DNA of 64,000 bases, taken from NCBI GenBank assembly GCA_022009815.1, contig CP091725.1, forward strand, positions 2,418,001 to 2,482,000. Reading direction: 5' to 3'. The position numbers and the translations under genes were made by a program. The notes under the pieces were generated by a model. It was not told where the DNA came from, ran no database searches, and saw only the letters and a program-made list of their open reading frames with translations. Positions 10,011 to 18,919 of this stretch are shown here, in pieces (positions within the stretch are counted from its first letter, which is position 1; the number at the start of each line of letters is the position of its first letter). This DNA is from Bacteroidales bacterium (lineage in GTDB: Bacteria > Bacteroidota > Bacteroidia > Bacteroidales > Muribaculaceae).

Positions 10011-13000
10011 ATGAAACGTGCTCAACGTTCAGTTAAGAGTATAGAAGAGTCAATCCAGTATCGCAAGGAGAAAATCGCAGAGTTGGGGAAGGCATTAAAG
10101 GATAAGCAGGCGGAGGTTGATGAACTGCCAAAGAAATTTCCACATCACCTTTACACGGTCGAGATTCCCGATGACAATGGCAGCAACTATCTGGATTGGG
10201 ATGGTCACCCTGCGGAATCATTGCTGAAAGATGTTGGTTCGTTTTTGGAGAGTATTGGCTTTGAGAGGGTACAGGATAACCCTGTCAGATATGAGAAAGG
10301 CGAAAGCACCGTTGTTTTGAACCCTAATGCGACTGGAGCTGATTTGTATGCGGAATTGCAGGAGGCTCTTGGCGGTGACAAGAAAGCATCACAAGCATTG
10401 GCAGAGTTAGGCTATACCGGCATCAAATATCCTGCTGACTATAGGCGAGGCGGCCGTAAGGATGGTGCAAAAAACTACGTTATCTTCAACGAGAATGATG
10501 CGAAGATAACCGACCATATACGCTTTCTGCGGACAGCAGGCGGAGAGGTGTACGGCTTGGTGAAGGACGGACGCATATACCTTGACCCAAAGGTGGCTAC
10601 ATCGGAGACTGCGGTACACGAATACACGCATCTGTGGGGCGATATGCTGAGACGCAAGGATTCCGAGCAATGGAGCCACACGGTGAAGGAACTGAAGGAC
10701 AGCGTTCTTTGGGAGGAAGTGAAGGAGTTGTATCCGGAGCTGAAGACCGATGACGAGATAGCGGACGAAGTGTTGTCGACGTTCAGCGGACGCAGAGGAG
10801 CGGAACGCTTGCGCGAGGAAGCACGCAAGGTTGCCGATGGCGAGGGCGGAGTGTTCACCAAGGCGAAGGCTATAGAGACTTTGGAGCGAGTGAAGGAAGC
10901 CATAGCGCGGTTCTGGGAAGGAGTGGCGAGGATGTTCGGCATCAACCGCTACCGCAGTGCCGAGGAGTTGGCTGATATGGCGATGAAGGACTTGCTTGAC
11001 TCCAAGAATCCTATGAAGGATGAGAGCGGAATGAGAAAGCGAGGAGAGATTGGCGAGACGCTTGCCACGTCAGGCACATATTTCAGCGGAGGCGGACTGC
11101 TTGAAGCAGGGCTAAAGGGCGTGATAGACCCAAAGGTTGCGGTTGAGTTCAGCGAGAAGATAGCAGGAGTGTATGCCGACAACCACGGCAACCACATTGT
11201 TGTGGCAGACGTGAGGGATGTTGATCCCAAGAAACTTGTAGGCGCGGTTGACGGAGGCGAGGTGCAGTACTTCCACGCATCTCCGGTGTGCAAGAACTTC
11301 TCCAAAGCCAAGCGTGAGGGAGGCGAGGTTGAACTTGACAAGGAGACAGCGTTGTCGACAGCCGAGTTTATAGCAAAGACAAGACCGAAGGTGGTGACCA
11401 TAGAGAACGTAAAAGGCTACCGTAATAGCGAGGCGTTGAAAATCATCACAGACGAACTTACCCGTCAAGGATATGATTGGGATGCCGATGTGTACAACAC
11501 GGCAGACTACGGAGGCTATACGAAGCGAGAACGACTGATAGTGCGTGCCAAGCGAGACGGCAAACTTCCTCCCAAGCCCAAGAAACTTCCCGAAGAATTG
11601 AGGAAGAATGGATGGTATAGTGCGGTGGAAGATTTGATTCCACACCTTGAAGAGAAAAAGACCGGTGTTCCGCAAGGCACTGATGAGCGGTTGAAGAACA
11701 GCGGAATAGACTACCGCACCATTGACAAGCCTTTGTATGTGTTCGGACGAGGCTATGCCAACAAGACCGTAGGACACGCTTTTGCCGATGAACTTCTGCC
11801 AACGCTTACCACCGGAGGCGGAGACATCATAATAATGCCTGACGGCAGGGTGCTTAAAGCGTCACCGAGAGTACTTGCGAGAGTCACGGGGCTGCCCGAC
11901 ACGTACAAGATGCCTGAGACAGACCAGTTGTCGCACACCATAGTCGGCAACGGCATCCCAACGCAGTTGACCGAAGGTGTCATTGCTCCTTTGCTTGACA
12001 ATGCCATTCCGTCTGCCGAGCGAGCCACCAAGCGTGAGAGCGTGTTTGACGTGGCGGACAGGGTGTCGCAGAACCTTGAAGAGCGGACGAGGGCGATGGG
12101 CTCAAGGGTTGAGAAGCGGATGGCAGATGTGGCACAGAAACTTGAGGGCAAGGAATTGTCGATGGAACAGAAAGCTGTTGTTGATGTATTCAGCGGTAAG
12201 AGCGACAATCAAAAATTCTCCGTTAAGAGAGAAGATGGAAAGAAGCAAACGTATTTGCTTAAACAAGGTAATGAAGAAAAAGCGGGAGCCAAGCATAGCC
12301 TGTATAGGCATTATGGCACAAACTCCGGTGTCATAACTGCTGATGATGTACTTAAGATTCCGCAAGTGTTGGAACGTGGAGAAAGGACAGAAAAGGCTAA
12401 AGGTGGCAAGAAAATGGCTGTGTATACTATGGCTATTGATGGTGCCAAGTTTACAGTATATACACGAATAGGTAAAGACTACGAAACGATAGATGATTTC
12501 TATTCAAATAAAAAAGGTTCAGAACGTTACGTGCTTCGTAACACCGATGGCGTTAACAACACTCCCGAAGGAGCGCACAATCCCGATCCTGAACCGAGCG
12601 CAAAGGTAGAGGATAAATCCGAATTGCCCAAACTTTTTGGCGAAGAAATTATTGATGACGGCAAAAAGGGCTCAGATTCAATCGACCGCTCCGTCAGAGA
12701 GAATCCCAAAAACGAGGATAAACCACGCCTCAGCAGAAAGCCGGGCGAGAGCATCTTCGACTATGCGTCACGTGTGTCGGAGGACGTGGATAGAAGCGTG
12801 AGAGAAAGAGTAAGCGCACGGGACGAGTATGAGAAGAAGGTCAAGAGCAAAGGTTTCCAAACGAAGGAGGCGTTGCAGAACAGTATGCTCGGACTACAGG
12901 AGTTTATGTCCGCAATAGACCACGCATCGGGGAACAAGCGGTACATAGAGGACATTCCCGATTTTGAGAATCCGATACTCGGAGAGAACCGCCTGTCGTC

Positions 13001-13925
13001 GGTGAACAAGGAGGAGATGCACCAAGTTGCCAAGACGCAATTCAAGCCGTTGATGTCGGCAGTGGCCAAACTGAGCGGCAACGGCAAGGAGAGCGGCGAA
13101 TTGTACGACTATATGTTCGCCAAGCACGGACTTGAGCGTGATGCCGTGATGCGGCAGAGAGAGGCTCAGAAAGAGTTTGACAAGTACCAAAAGGCAAATC
13201 CAAAGGGTACTAAAACGATTGGAGATTTCGTTGCAAGCCTTGAAGGCAAAGACTATGCAGGACTTACGGCATTGACGGCAGAAGACGGCAGGGTGAAGTC
13301 GATACAATCGCAGATAGACGCCATAGACGAGCAGATGGAGGTTACAGACAACCAATTGTTGCTCCATTATCTCGGTGGTCAGAAGAAGCGGTTGAAGGTG
13401 GATTTGCTCAACGCCGCAAGGGATGCCGCCGATGATATTCGCAAGGCTTTTGAAAACAATCCGAGCCATGATCGGTCAGACATAAATGAATTATGGAAGC
13501 GAGTAAACGAGGTGAACGGCAACACACTGAGGAAGTTGTATGAGAGCGGTATGCTCACGAAGGAGGCATACAACGACATCAGCAGTATGTACACGAATTA
13601 TATCCCTATGAGGGGATTTGACCAAACGACAAGTGCGGATGCCTACGCTTATCTGACGCACAGCGACAGCGCATTCAACGCACCGATAAAGACAGCCAAA
13701 GGGCGCAGTTCCAAGGCTGACAATCCTATAGCATATATGCAGGCGATGGCGGAAAGTGCGATAATGCAGGGCAACCGCAACGTATTGGTGAAACAAAAGA
13801 TGTTGAACTTTGTGCGCAACCATCCGAGCGACCTTGCGAGTGTCAGCGATGTGTGGTTGCAATATGACTCGGTTGCAGATGAGTGGAAACCATTCTATGC
13901 TTTTGGGCGCGAATCAAAGGGGTGA
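10011..13925 (+). CDS. Polyvalent protein cassette C1, C-terminal part with C5 methyltransferase
   Basis: A 1304-residue frame finishing the C1 protein. In order: the rest of the ART-like domain, ending GAKNYVIFNENDAKITDHI; a metallopeptidase-like domain with HEYTHLW near residue 203; a C5-cytosine DNA methyltransferase (about 354-667); a small domain (about 730-840, KHSLYRHYGTNSG) that may be a BECR-fold nuclease; and an LPD38-like helical region (about 920-1290, YDYMFAKHGLERDAVM). The ATG at 10011 is internal, not the real start. The C-terminus is cut: at 13892 the match to C2 stops abruptly after GAGTGGAAACC and unrelated sequence supplies the stop. Regions 9607-10995 and 12497-13892 are almost identical to C2; the methyltransferase segment is absent there. 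Function as a phage or plasmid anti-host protein is inferred from family context. Confidence 0.8.
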   Translation: MKRAQRSVKSIEESIQYRKEKIAELGKALKDKQAEVDELPKKFPHHLYTVEIPDDNGSNYLDWDGHPAESLLKDVGSFLESIGFERVQDNPVRYEKGESTVVLNPNATGADLYAELQEALGGDKKASQALAELGYTGIKYPADYRRGGRKDGAKNYVIFNENDAKITDHIRFLRTAGGEVYGLVKDGRIYLDPKVATSETAVHEYTHLWGDMLRRKDSEQWSHTVKELKDSVLWEEVKELYPELKTDDEIADEVLSTFSGRRGAERLREEARKVADGEGGVFTKAKAIETLERVKEAIARFWEGVARMFGINRYRSAEELADMAMKDLLDSKNPMKDESGMRKRGEIGETLATSGTYFSGGGLLEAGLKGVIDPKVAVEFSEKIAGVYADNHGNHIVVADVRDVDPKKLVGAVDGGEVQYFHASPVCKNFSKAKREGGEVELDKETALSTAEFIAKTRPKVVTIENVKGYRNSEALKIITDELTRQGYDWDADVYNTADYGGYTKRERLIVRAKRDGKLPPKPKKLPEELRKNGWYSAVEDLIPHLEEKKTGVPQGTDERLKNSGIDYRTIDKPLYVFGRGYANKTVGHAFADELLPTLTTGGGDIIIMPDGRVLKASPRVLARVTGLPDTYKMPETDQLSHTIVGNGIPTQLTEGVIAPLLDNAIPSAERATKRESVFDVADRVSQNLEERTRAMGSRVEKRMADVAQKLEGKELSMEQKAVVDVFSGKSDNQKFSVKREDGKKQTYLLKQGNEEKAGAKHSLYRHYGTNSGVITADDVLKIPQVLERGERTEKAKGGKKMAVYTMAIDGAKFTVYTRIGKDYETIDDFYSNKKGSERYVLRNTDGVNNTPEGAHNPDPEPSAKVEDKSELPKLFGEEIIDDGKKGSDSIDRSVRENPKNEDKPRLSRKPGESIFDYASRVSEDVDRSVRERVSARDEYEKKVKSKGFQTKEALQNSMLGLQEFMSAIDHASGNKRYIEDIPDFENPILGENRLSSVNKEEMHQVAKTQFKPLMSAVAKLSGNGKESGELYDYMFAKHGLERDAVMRQREAQKEFDKYQKANPKGTKTIGDFVASLEGKDYAGLTALTAEDGRVKSIQSQIDAIDEQMEVTDNQLLLHYLGGQKKRLKVDLLNAARDAADDIRKAFENNPSHDRSDINELWKRVNEVNGNTLRKLYESGMLTKEAYNDISSMYTNYIPMRGFDQTTSADAYAYLTHSDSAFNAPIKTAKGRSSKADNPIAYMQAMAESAIMQGNRNVLVKQKMLNFVRNHPSDLASVSDVWLQYDSVADEWKPFYAFGRESKG
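11070..12010 (+). other. C5-cytosine methyltransferase module within C1
   Basis: Recognisable motifs in order: I (FSGGGLLEAGL), IV with the catalytic cysteine in the unusual form SPVCKNFSKA rather than PPCQ, VI (ENV), VIII as KRERLIV in place of QxRxR, and X (GNGIPTQL). About 310 residues. The order matches Dcm/M.HhaI-type enzymes that transfer a methyl group from S-adenosylmethionine to cytosine C5. No restriction endonuclease lies next to it. A role in protecting incoming DNA is inferred. Confidence 0.75.
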
Positions 13926-14001
13926 AACGACAAGAAAGTGGCGACATATTCGTTGAATATCAACGATGCAAAATGCACGGAACTTATTCGTTTTGGGGGA
14001 A

Positions 14002-14580
14002 TCAGCCTAATTCATCGGATTTGATTCCCAGAGCCATCATTATCGGAAAAGCGACAATTTGAGTGGCGTATCCATTCCCTTTCGCAGATTTGTCCATGGT
14101 GAATCGTGTGGCTATTTTGCCGTTGCTCTCAGAAAGAATTTTGTCGATTTCCTCGCCGCAACGCCCATCAAAGCCAATGACAGCGACTCGCTTTATCTCC
14201 TTTTCTGACATAAGATTGTGAAGAGAGTCAAGGAAAAAGTCGTTGGAGTCAGCCATCCCCTCATTTGAATATGTGTAGAACGAAAATTCGCCGAGATGTC
14301 CGTTGAAAGCCATTCCGTTCAGTCCGGCAATGTCAGACGGGGTGCAGACGTCGAAATTGTCACAACCGTTGTTGTATGTAATATAAACGTCAATTTGGTT
14401 TTCGCCGGGAGTGACACCCCAGTCCAAAGCAATGTATGTAAACAGCAAAGAGAGATCGATGGTGCTCAGCTCGCGGTTTAGAATGCGCTCAAAATTAGTT
14501 TTGAAATCCGATGTGATAAAATTAAGGAATGCCGCATCCACAATGATGGCATTTGGGGCTGGTGTGAAATCTTTAGTCAT
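14002..14580 (-). CDS. Uncharacterised Bacteroidales protein (DUF6621-like)
   Basis: 192 residues from the ATG at 14580; the open frame extends 20 codons further, but the start at MTKDFTPAPNAIIVDAAF is better because the divergent methyltransferase gene begins at 14677. No signal peptide or membrane segment. I recall similar proteins in Bacteroidales as a family of unknown function (DUF6621), but this is from memory. Acidic residues and an alpha/beta pattern (IKRVAVIGFDGRCGEEI) suggest a cytosolic protein; no catalytic motif is recognised. It is convergent with cassette C1, and the C1 junction at 13892 lies only about 110 bases past its stop codon. Confidence 0.7.
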   Translation of the reverse strand: MTKDFTPAPNAIIVDAAFLNFITSDFKTNFERILNRELSTIDLSLLFTYIALDWGVTPGENQIDVYITYNNGCDNFDVCTPSDIAGLNGMAFNGHLGEFSFYTYSNEGMADSNDFFLDSLHNLMSEKEIKRVAVIGFDGRCGEEIDKILSESNGKIATRFTMDKSAKGNGYATQIVAFPIMMALGIKSDELG

Positions 14581-14663
14581 CTGCTTTTTTATGCAAAGAT
14601 AACTTTCGATTGCGTATCGGCAAAATTTATGCTCCAGCATTTTTATGTTATTTGTAATATCGT

Positions 14664-14671
14664 TAACTTTG
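14664..14671 (+). promoter_or_regulatory. -7 box for TrmH/SpoU-family gene
   Basis: TAACTTTG, matching TAnnTTTG. It lies only six bases before the ATG at 14677, so transcription from it would begin at or next to the start codon, giving a leaderless or nearly leaderless message. Confidence 0.5.
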
Positions 14672-14676
14672 TGGAT

Positions 14677-15429
14677 ATGGAACTTTCAGCAGGAGTAATA
14701 AAATGGGTGCATTCCTTGTCGCAGAAAAAGAATCGTGACAAGGAGCGTTGTTTTGTTGCAGAAGGAACAAAATGCGTGGTTGACACACTCGATTATTTTA
14801 AGGTTAGATATTTGTTTGCCACGTCTGATTGGGCGGACAGCGTCGGCTGTAGATTGCGCTGCCCCGTGACGGTCGCAACCAAAGCTCAAATAGAGAGGAT
14901 GTCGATGCTGAAAACGGCGACAGACGTCATCGCTGTTTATGAAATGCCAGATGTCCAGATTGAGAAAGGCTTGGAGAAGCGTCTTGCATTAGTGCTTGAT
15001 GGAATCCAAGACCCAGGAAACTTCGGAACCATATTGAGAATCGCTGACTGGTTTGGCGTCAAAGACGTGTTTTGTAGCAAAGACACTGTGGATGTTTACA
15101 ATCCAAAGACAGTGCAGGCTACGATGGGTGCTATTTCGCGTGTGAATGTCGTGTATTGCAATCTTCCGGAATTATTGGCTTCCCATAAGGATATGCCAGT
15201 TTACGGAACTTTGTTGGACGGAAACAATATTTACGAAACGCCGCTGGCGCAGGCGGGATTCATCGTCATGGGCAATGAAGGCAAGGGGATTTCGGAGGAG
15301 ATAAGACGTCTTGTGACAGGAAAGTTGCTCATTCCGTCATATCCAATCGGCACTCCGACATCGGAATCGCTAAATGTGGGGATGGCGACAGCCATTGTTG
15401 TCGCAGAATTTAGAAGAAGAACAATGTAG
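14677..15429 (+). CDS. SpoU/TrmH-family RNA methyltransferase
   Basis: A 250-residue SPOUT enzyme that 2'-O-methylates rRNA or tRNA ribose using S-adenosylmethionine. The three knot motifs are clear: LDGIQDPGNFGTILRIADW, then VMGNEGKGISEE, then PIGTPTSESLNVGMATAIV. The N-terminus (LSQKKNRDKERCFVAEGTK) is the usual substrate-binding domain. The start at MELSAGVIKW is preferred over an upstream ATG because homologues begin here and the -7 box lies directly before it. It is followed after 7 bases by radA. The exact RNA target cannot be told from sequence. Confidence 0.9.
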   Translation: MELSAGVIKWVHSLSQKKNRDKERCFVAEGTKCVVDTLDYFKVRYLFATSDWADSVGCRLRCPVTVATKAQIERMSMLKTATDVIAVYEMPDVQIEKGLEKRLALVLDGIQDPGNFGTILRIADWFGVKDVFCSKDTVDVYNPKTVQATMGAISRVNVVYCNLPELLASHKDMPVYGTLLDGNNIYETPLAQAGFIVMGNEGKGISEEIRRLVTGKLLIPSYPIGTPTSESLNVGMATAIVVAEFRRRTM

Positions 15430-15436
15430 TGTGGTT

Positions 15437-16801
15437 ATGGCAAAGGATAAAATAGCGTTTTTTTGTAGCGATTGCGGATGTGAGTCGCCAAAATGGGTGG
15501 GGAAGTGTCCGAATTGCGGGGCCTGGAACACTTTCGTCGAAGAGCGCGTTGTGCAGACTCGAGGCGGGAAATCGCTCCTCCCGGAAACAAAATTGGACTC
15601 GAAGCCACTTCGCTTGTCTGAAATCGAAGCTGGGGAGGAGAAGCGCATACAGATGCCGAGCGGAGAGTTGAACCGTGTGCTTGGCGGAGGTTTGGTGCAG
15701 GGTTCTATAATATTAATAGGAGGAGAGCCTGGGATTGGAAAGTCGACCCTCGTTTTGCAGAACGTAATACGCATTAGAAGCAGAAAGGTGCTCTATGTGT
15801 CTGGTGAGGAAAGCGCGCAGCAATTGAAAATGCGGGCTGACCGACTTGGTGCAGACGGAGGAGAGTGCTATATTGTTTGTGAAACGTCGTTGGAGAAGAT
15901 ATTTCAACACATAAAAAACAGCAATCCAGGAATAGTGGTTGTCGACTCCATACAAACTATTGCTTCCGACAATCTTGAATCTGTGGCTGGAAGTGTGGGC
16001 CAAGTGCGGGAATGCGCGGCGTCTCTTTTGAAATATGCCAAGGAGAGCGGAACACCAGTGGTGCTGATCGGGCATATCAACAAGGAGGGAAGTATAGCCG
16101 GGCCGAAGGTGCTTGAACACATTGTCGACGCCGTGCTGCAGTTTGAGGGCGACCGTCATTATATGTATCGGTTGTTGCGCTCGATAAAGAATAGATTCGG
16201 AAGCACGTCGGAAATGGGCATATATGAAATGACACAATCGGGATTGCGTGAAGTGGCAAATCCATCGGAGCTGCTGTTGTCTGATAATGATTCAGACTTG
16301 TCGGGAGCTGCTATCGGTGTGACAGTGGAGGGGGTGCGTCCATTGCTCGTCGAATCGCAAGCGTTGGTAAGCACTGCGGCATACGGCACAGCGCAGAGGT
16401 CGGTGACTGGCTTTGATTCAAAAAGAATGAATATGTTGTTGGCTGTGCTTGAGAAACGTGTCGGATTCAAATTGGCTTTAAAAGATGTGTTTCTCAACAT
16501 CGCAGGAGGATTTAAGGTGAATGACCCGGCGCTTGACCTTGCTGTTATCAGCTCGATACTTTCGTCAAATGTCGATATGCCGATCGCAAAGACGGTTTGT
16601 TTGACAGGGGAAGTCGGATTGTCGGGGGAGATTCGCCCGGTCACCAGGATAGAACAGCGCATAATAGAGGCTAACAAATTAGGCTTTTCCACGATTTATG
16701 TGCCAAAGCACAATTTGAAAGGTGTGGATGTGTCTCAGTATAATGTTGAAGTTAAAGAAGTGGCGCGTGTAGAGGAAGTGTTCCGCTCGCTTTTCGGGTA
16801 A
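15437..16801 (+). CDS. radA: DNA repair protein RadA
   Basis: A 454-residue RecA-like ATPase that promotes branch migration in recombinational repair. The N-terminal zinc finger is C10-x2-C13-x10-C24-x2-C27; Walker A is GGEPGIGKST (95-104); the RadA-specific KNRFG is at 251-255; the C-terminus is the Lon-protease-like domain (DPALDLAVISSILSS). The start is set at MAKDKIAFFCSDCG; an upstream in-frame extension overlaps the methyltransferase gene and is not conserved-looking. It is probably co-transcribed with the methyltransferase, 7 bases apart. The frame is intact. Confidence 0.95.
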   Translation: MAKDKIAFFCSDCGCESPKWVGKCPNCGAWNTFVEERVVQTRGGKSLLPETKLDSKPLRLSEIEAGEEKRIQMPSGELNRVLGGGLVQGSIILIGGEPGIGKSTLVLQNVIRIRSRKVLYVSGEESAQQLKMRADRLGADGGECYIVCETSLEKIFQHIKNSNPGIVVVDSIQTIASDNLESVAGSVGQVRECAASLLKYAKESGTPVVLIGHINKEGSIAGPKVLEHIVDAVLQFEGDRHYMYRLLRSIKNRFGSTSEMGIYEMTQSGLREVANPSELLLSDNDSDLSGAAIGVTVEGVRPLLVESQALVSTAAYGTAQRSVTGFDSKRMNMLLAVLEKRVGFKLALKDVFLNIAGGFKVNDPALDLAVISSILSSNVDMPIAKTVCLTGEVGLSGEIRPVTRIEQRIIEANKLGFSTIYVPKHNLKGVDVSQYNVEVKEVARVEEVFRSLFG

Positions 16802-16848
16802 ATCTGAAATTAATATTCTCGAAATTTTTTTCTTCAGCCGTCTTTGAT

Positions 16849-16856
16849 TAATTTTG
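16849..16856 (+). promoter_or_regulatory. Candidate -7 box for clpP-clpX
   Basis: TAATTTTG (TAnnTTTG), about 52 bases before the clpP ATG, in the radA-clpP gap. The expected upstream TTTG is replaced by a T-run at the right distance. Confidence 0.5.
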
Positions 16857-16908
16857 TATGACATAAAAACGTATATAGACAACAAAAAAGAATAACAAGA
16901 GGATAAAT

Positions 16909-17580
16909 ATGAAAAATGAATTCAGAGATTTCGCAGTGAAACACATGGGACTCAACGGGCTCGCTGTTGACGACTATATGAACATCACCAGCAGCTATAT
17001 CTCTCCGACTATTATTGAAGAACGTCAATTGAATGTGGCACAAATGGACGTGTTCTCACGATTGATGATGGATAGAATTATATTTTTGGGCACACAGATA
17101 GATGATTATACAGCAAATGTAATCCAAGCCCAGTTGCTTTATCTTGACTCTTCCGACCCGGGCAAGGATATCTCGATTTATATAAACTCTCCTGGTGGCT
17201 CTGTATATGCTGGACTTGGCATATATGACACTATGCAGTACATTTCGAGCGATGTCAAGACGATTTGCACAGGAATGGCGGCATCGATGGCTGCCGTGCT
17301 GCTTGTCGCTGGAGAAAAAGGCAAACGTTTTGCGCTTAACCATTCGCGTGTTATGATTCACCAGCCGATGGGCGGTGCACAAGGCCAGGCTTCCGACATT
17401 GAAATAACAGCGCGAGAGATTCAAAAATTGAAAAAAGAGCTGTATACAATCATATCGAATCATTCAGGAGTGCCATTCAAGAAGGTTGAAAAAGACAGCG
17501 ACCGTGATTATTGGATGACATCGGCGGAGGCTAAGCAATATGGAATGATTGATGAAGTTTTGACAAGAGAGACCAAATAA
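16909..17580 (+). CDS. clpP: ATP-dependent Clp protease proteolytic subunit
   Basis: A 223-residue serine protease that forms the tetradecameric degradation chamber used by ClpX. The triad is visible as S126 (GMAASMAAV), H151 (SRVMIHQP) and D200 (DRDYWMTSAEA). An AGAGGA lies upstream of the ATG. clpX follows after 6 bases, so the two form an operon behind the -7 box at 16849. The N-terminus is about 25 residues longer than in E. coli, as is common in this phylum. Confidence 0.96.
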   Translation: MKNEFRDFAVKHMGLNGLAVDDYMNITSSYISPTIIEERQLNVAQMDVFSRLMMDRIIFLGTQIDDYTANVIQAQLLYLDSSDPGKDISIYINSPGGSVYAGLGIYDTMQYISSDVKTICTGMAASMAAVLLVAGEKGKRFALNHSRVMIHQPMGGAQGQASDIEITAREIQKLKKELYTIISNHSGVPFKKVEKDSDRDYWMTSAEAKQYGMIDEVLTRETK

Positions 17581-17586
17581 AAACTA

Positions 17587-18846
17587 ATGGCAAAAAAAGA
17601 TTCTGGAACATCGACAATGCGGTGCAGTTTTTGTGGCCGCAGCCAAAGAGATGCGGCGCTGTTTATTCCAACAATTGACGGCAAGGGAGCTATCTGCGAC
17701 AATTGTATCGAGCAGGCACATGCTATGATTTCGCAGTATATTGACACAAAACCAATAAACGGCAAAGGCGGCAAATTCGACTTGGAAATGAAAAGTGTGC
17801 CGAAGCCAAAGGAGATTGTTGATTATTTGAATCAATATGTTATCGGTCAGGAACAGGCAAAAAAATACTTGTCGGTTGCTGTATACAATCACTATAAGCG
17901 TCTGCTTCAGCCTGTTGATGAAGACGGGGTGGAGATTGAGAAAAGTAATGTGATAATTGTTGGTCCTACTGGAACCGGCAAAACGTTGTTGGCAAAAACA
18001 ATAGCGAAATTGCTTAATGTGCCGTTTGCAATTGTCGATGCAACCGTACTCACGGAGGCTGGATACGTTGGCGAAGACATTGAGAGTCTTTTGGTCCGTT
18101 TGTTGCAGGCTTGCGATTATGACGTGGCACAGGCTGAACGAGGCATCGTATTCATTGACGAGATAGACAAAATAGCAAGAAAGGGCGACAACCCGTCAAT
18201 TACAAGAGACGTGAGTGGAGAAGGAGTGCAGCAAGGGCTTTTGAAGTTGCTCGAAGGCTCTGTGGTCAACGTGCCACCACAAGGCGGAAGGAAGCATCCG
18301 GAGCAAAAGATGATTCCTGTCGACACAAAAAATATCCTGTTTATCTGTGGCGGTGCTTTTGAGGGAATTGAGCGTAAGATTGCCCAGCGCCTTAACACAT
18401 ATGTGGTTGGTTTCGGAACTGACAATGTGGAGCGCAAGCAGAAACGGGAAAATCTGATAAACTACGTAGCGCCACAAGACTTGCGGTCATTCGGACTAAT
18501 TCCTGAGATTATAGGTCGATTGCCGATATTGACCAATCTTGAGCCATTGGACCGCAATGCGTTGCGGAGAATCCTCTCGGAACCGAAAAATGCCATAATA
18601 AAACAGTATCAGAAATTGTTTGAGATGGATGGCGTCAAGCTGGTTTTTGAGAAAGATGCTCTTGACCTTATTGTTGATAAATCAATAGAATATAAACTTG
18701 GCGCGCGCGGACTTCGCTCGCTGACGGAAACCATTGTGGTCGACGCAATGTATGAAAGTCCGTCGTCAAAGAAAAAAGAGTTTGTAGTTACCAGAGAATA
18801 TGCATTGGAGAAGCTTAACAAGGCAAATTTAGATCTCCTTGTGTGA
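17587..18846 (+). CDS. clpX: ATP-dependent Clp protease ATPase subunit
   Basis: A 419-residue AAA+ unfoldase that feeds substrates to ClpP. The N-terminal zinc-binding domain has C13, C16, C37 and C40; Walker A is GPTGTGKT (126-133); Walker B is IVFIDEIDK (about 187-195). The pore and sensor regions (GGAFEGIE; GARGLRSL) are present and the frame is intact. Directly downstream of clpP in the same operon; recQ downstream has its own promoter. Confidence 0.96.
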   Translation: MAKKDSGTSTMRCSFCGRSQRDAALFIPTIDGKGAICDNCIEQAHAMISQYIDTKPINGKGGKFDLEMKSVPKPKEIVDYLNQYVIGQEQAKKYLSVAVYNHYKRLLQPVDEDGVEIEKSNVIIVGPTGTGKTLLAKTIAKLLNVPFAIVDATVLTEAGYVGEDIESLLVRLLQACDYDVAQAERGIVFIDEIDKIARKGDNPSITRDVSGEGVQQGLLKLLEGSVVNVPPQGGRKHPEQKMIPVDTKNILFICGGAFEGIERKIAQRLNTYVVGFGTDNVERKQKRENLINYVAPQDLRSFGLIPEIIGRLPILTNLEPLDRNALRRILSEPKNAIIKQYQKLFEMDGVKLVFEKDALDLIVDKSIEYKLGARGLRSLTETIVVDAMYESPSSKKKEFVVTREYALEKLNKANLDLLV

Positions 18847-18863
18847 AAATATAGCGAAAACAT

Positions 18864-18894
18864 TTTGCAAATTGTCGATAGGTCCTTAACTTTG
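18864..18894 (+). promoter_or_regulatory. Promoter of recQ
   Basis: TTTG at 18864-18867 and TAACTTTG at 18887-18894 with a 19-base spacer, a full Bacteroidetes -33/-7 promoter. The leader to the recQ ATG would be about 19 bases. Confidence 0.65.
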
Positions 18895-18919
18895 TAAGTA
18901 AAGCAAACCTCTAATTATT

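Noticed and set aside
5326..13925. C1 as a complete prophage or conjugative element
   Set aside because: No capsid, tail, terminase, relaxase, mating or integrase genes flank any of the cassettes; only the polyvalent-protein gene is present, truncated at both ends.
13930..14001. Attachment site or terminator at the right end of C1
   Set aside because: Only a short hairpin (CGTTGA-ATA-TCAACG) near 13953 without a T-run; no direct repeat matching the left end of C1 was found.
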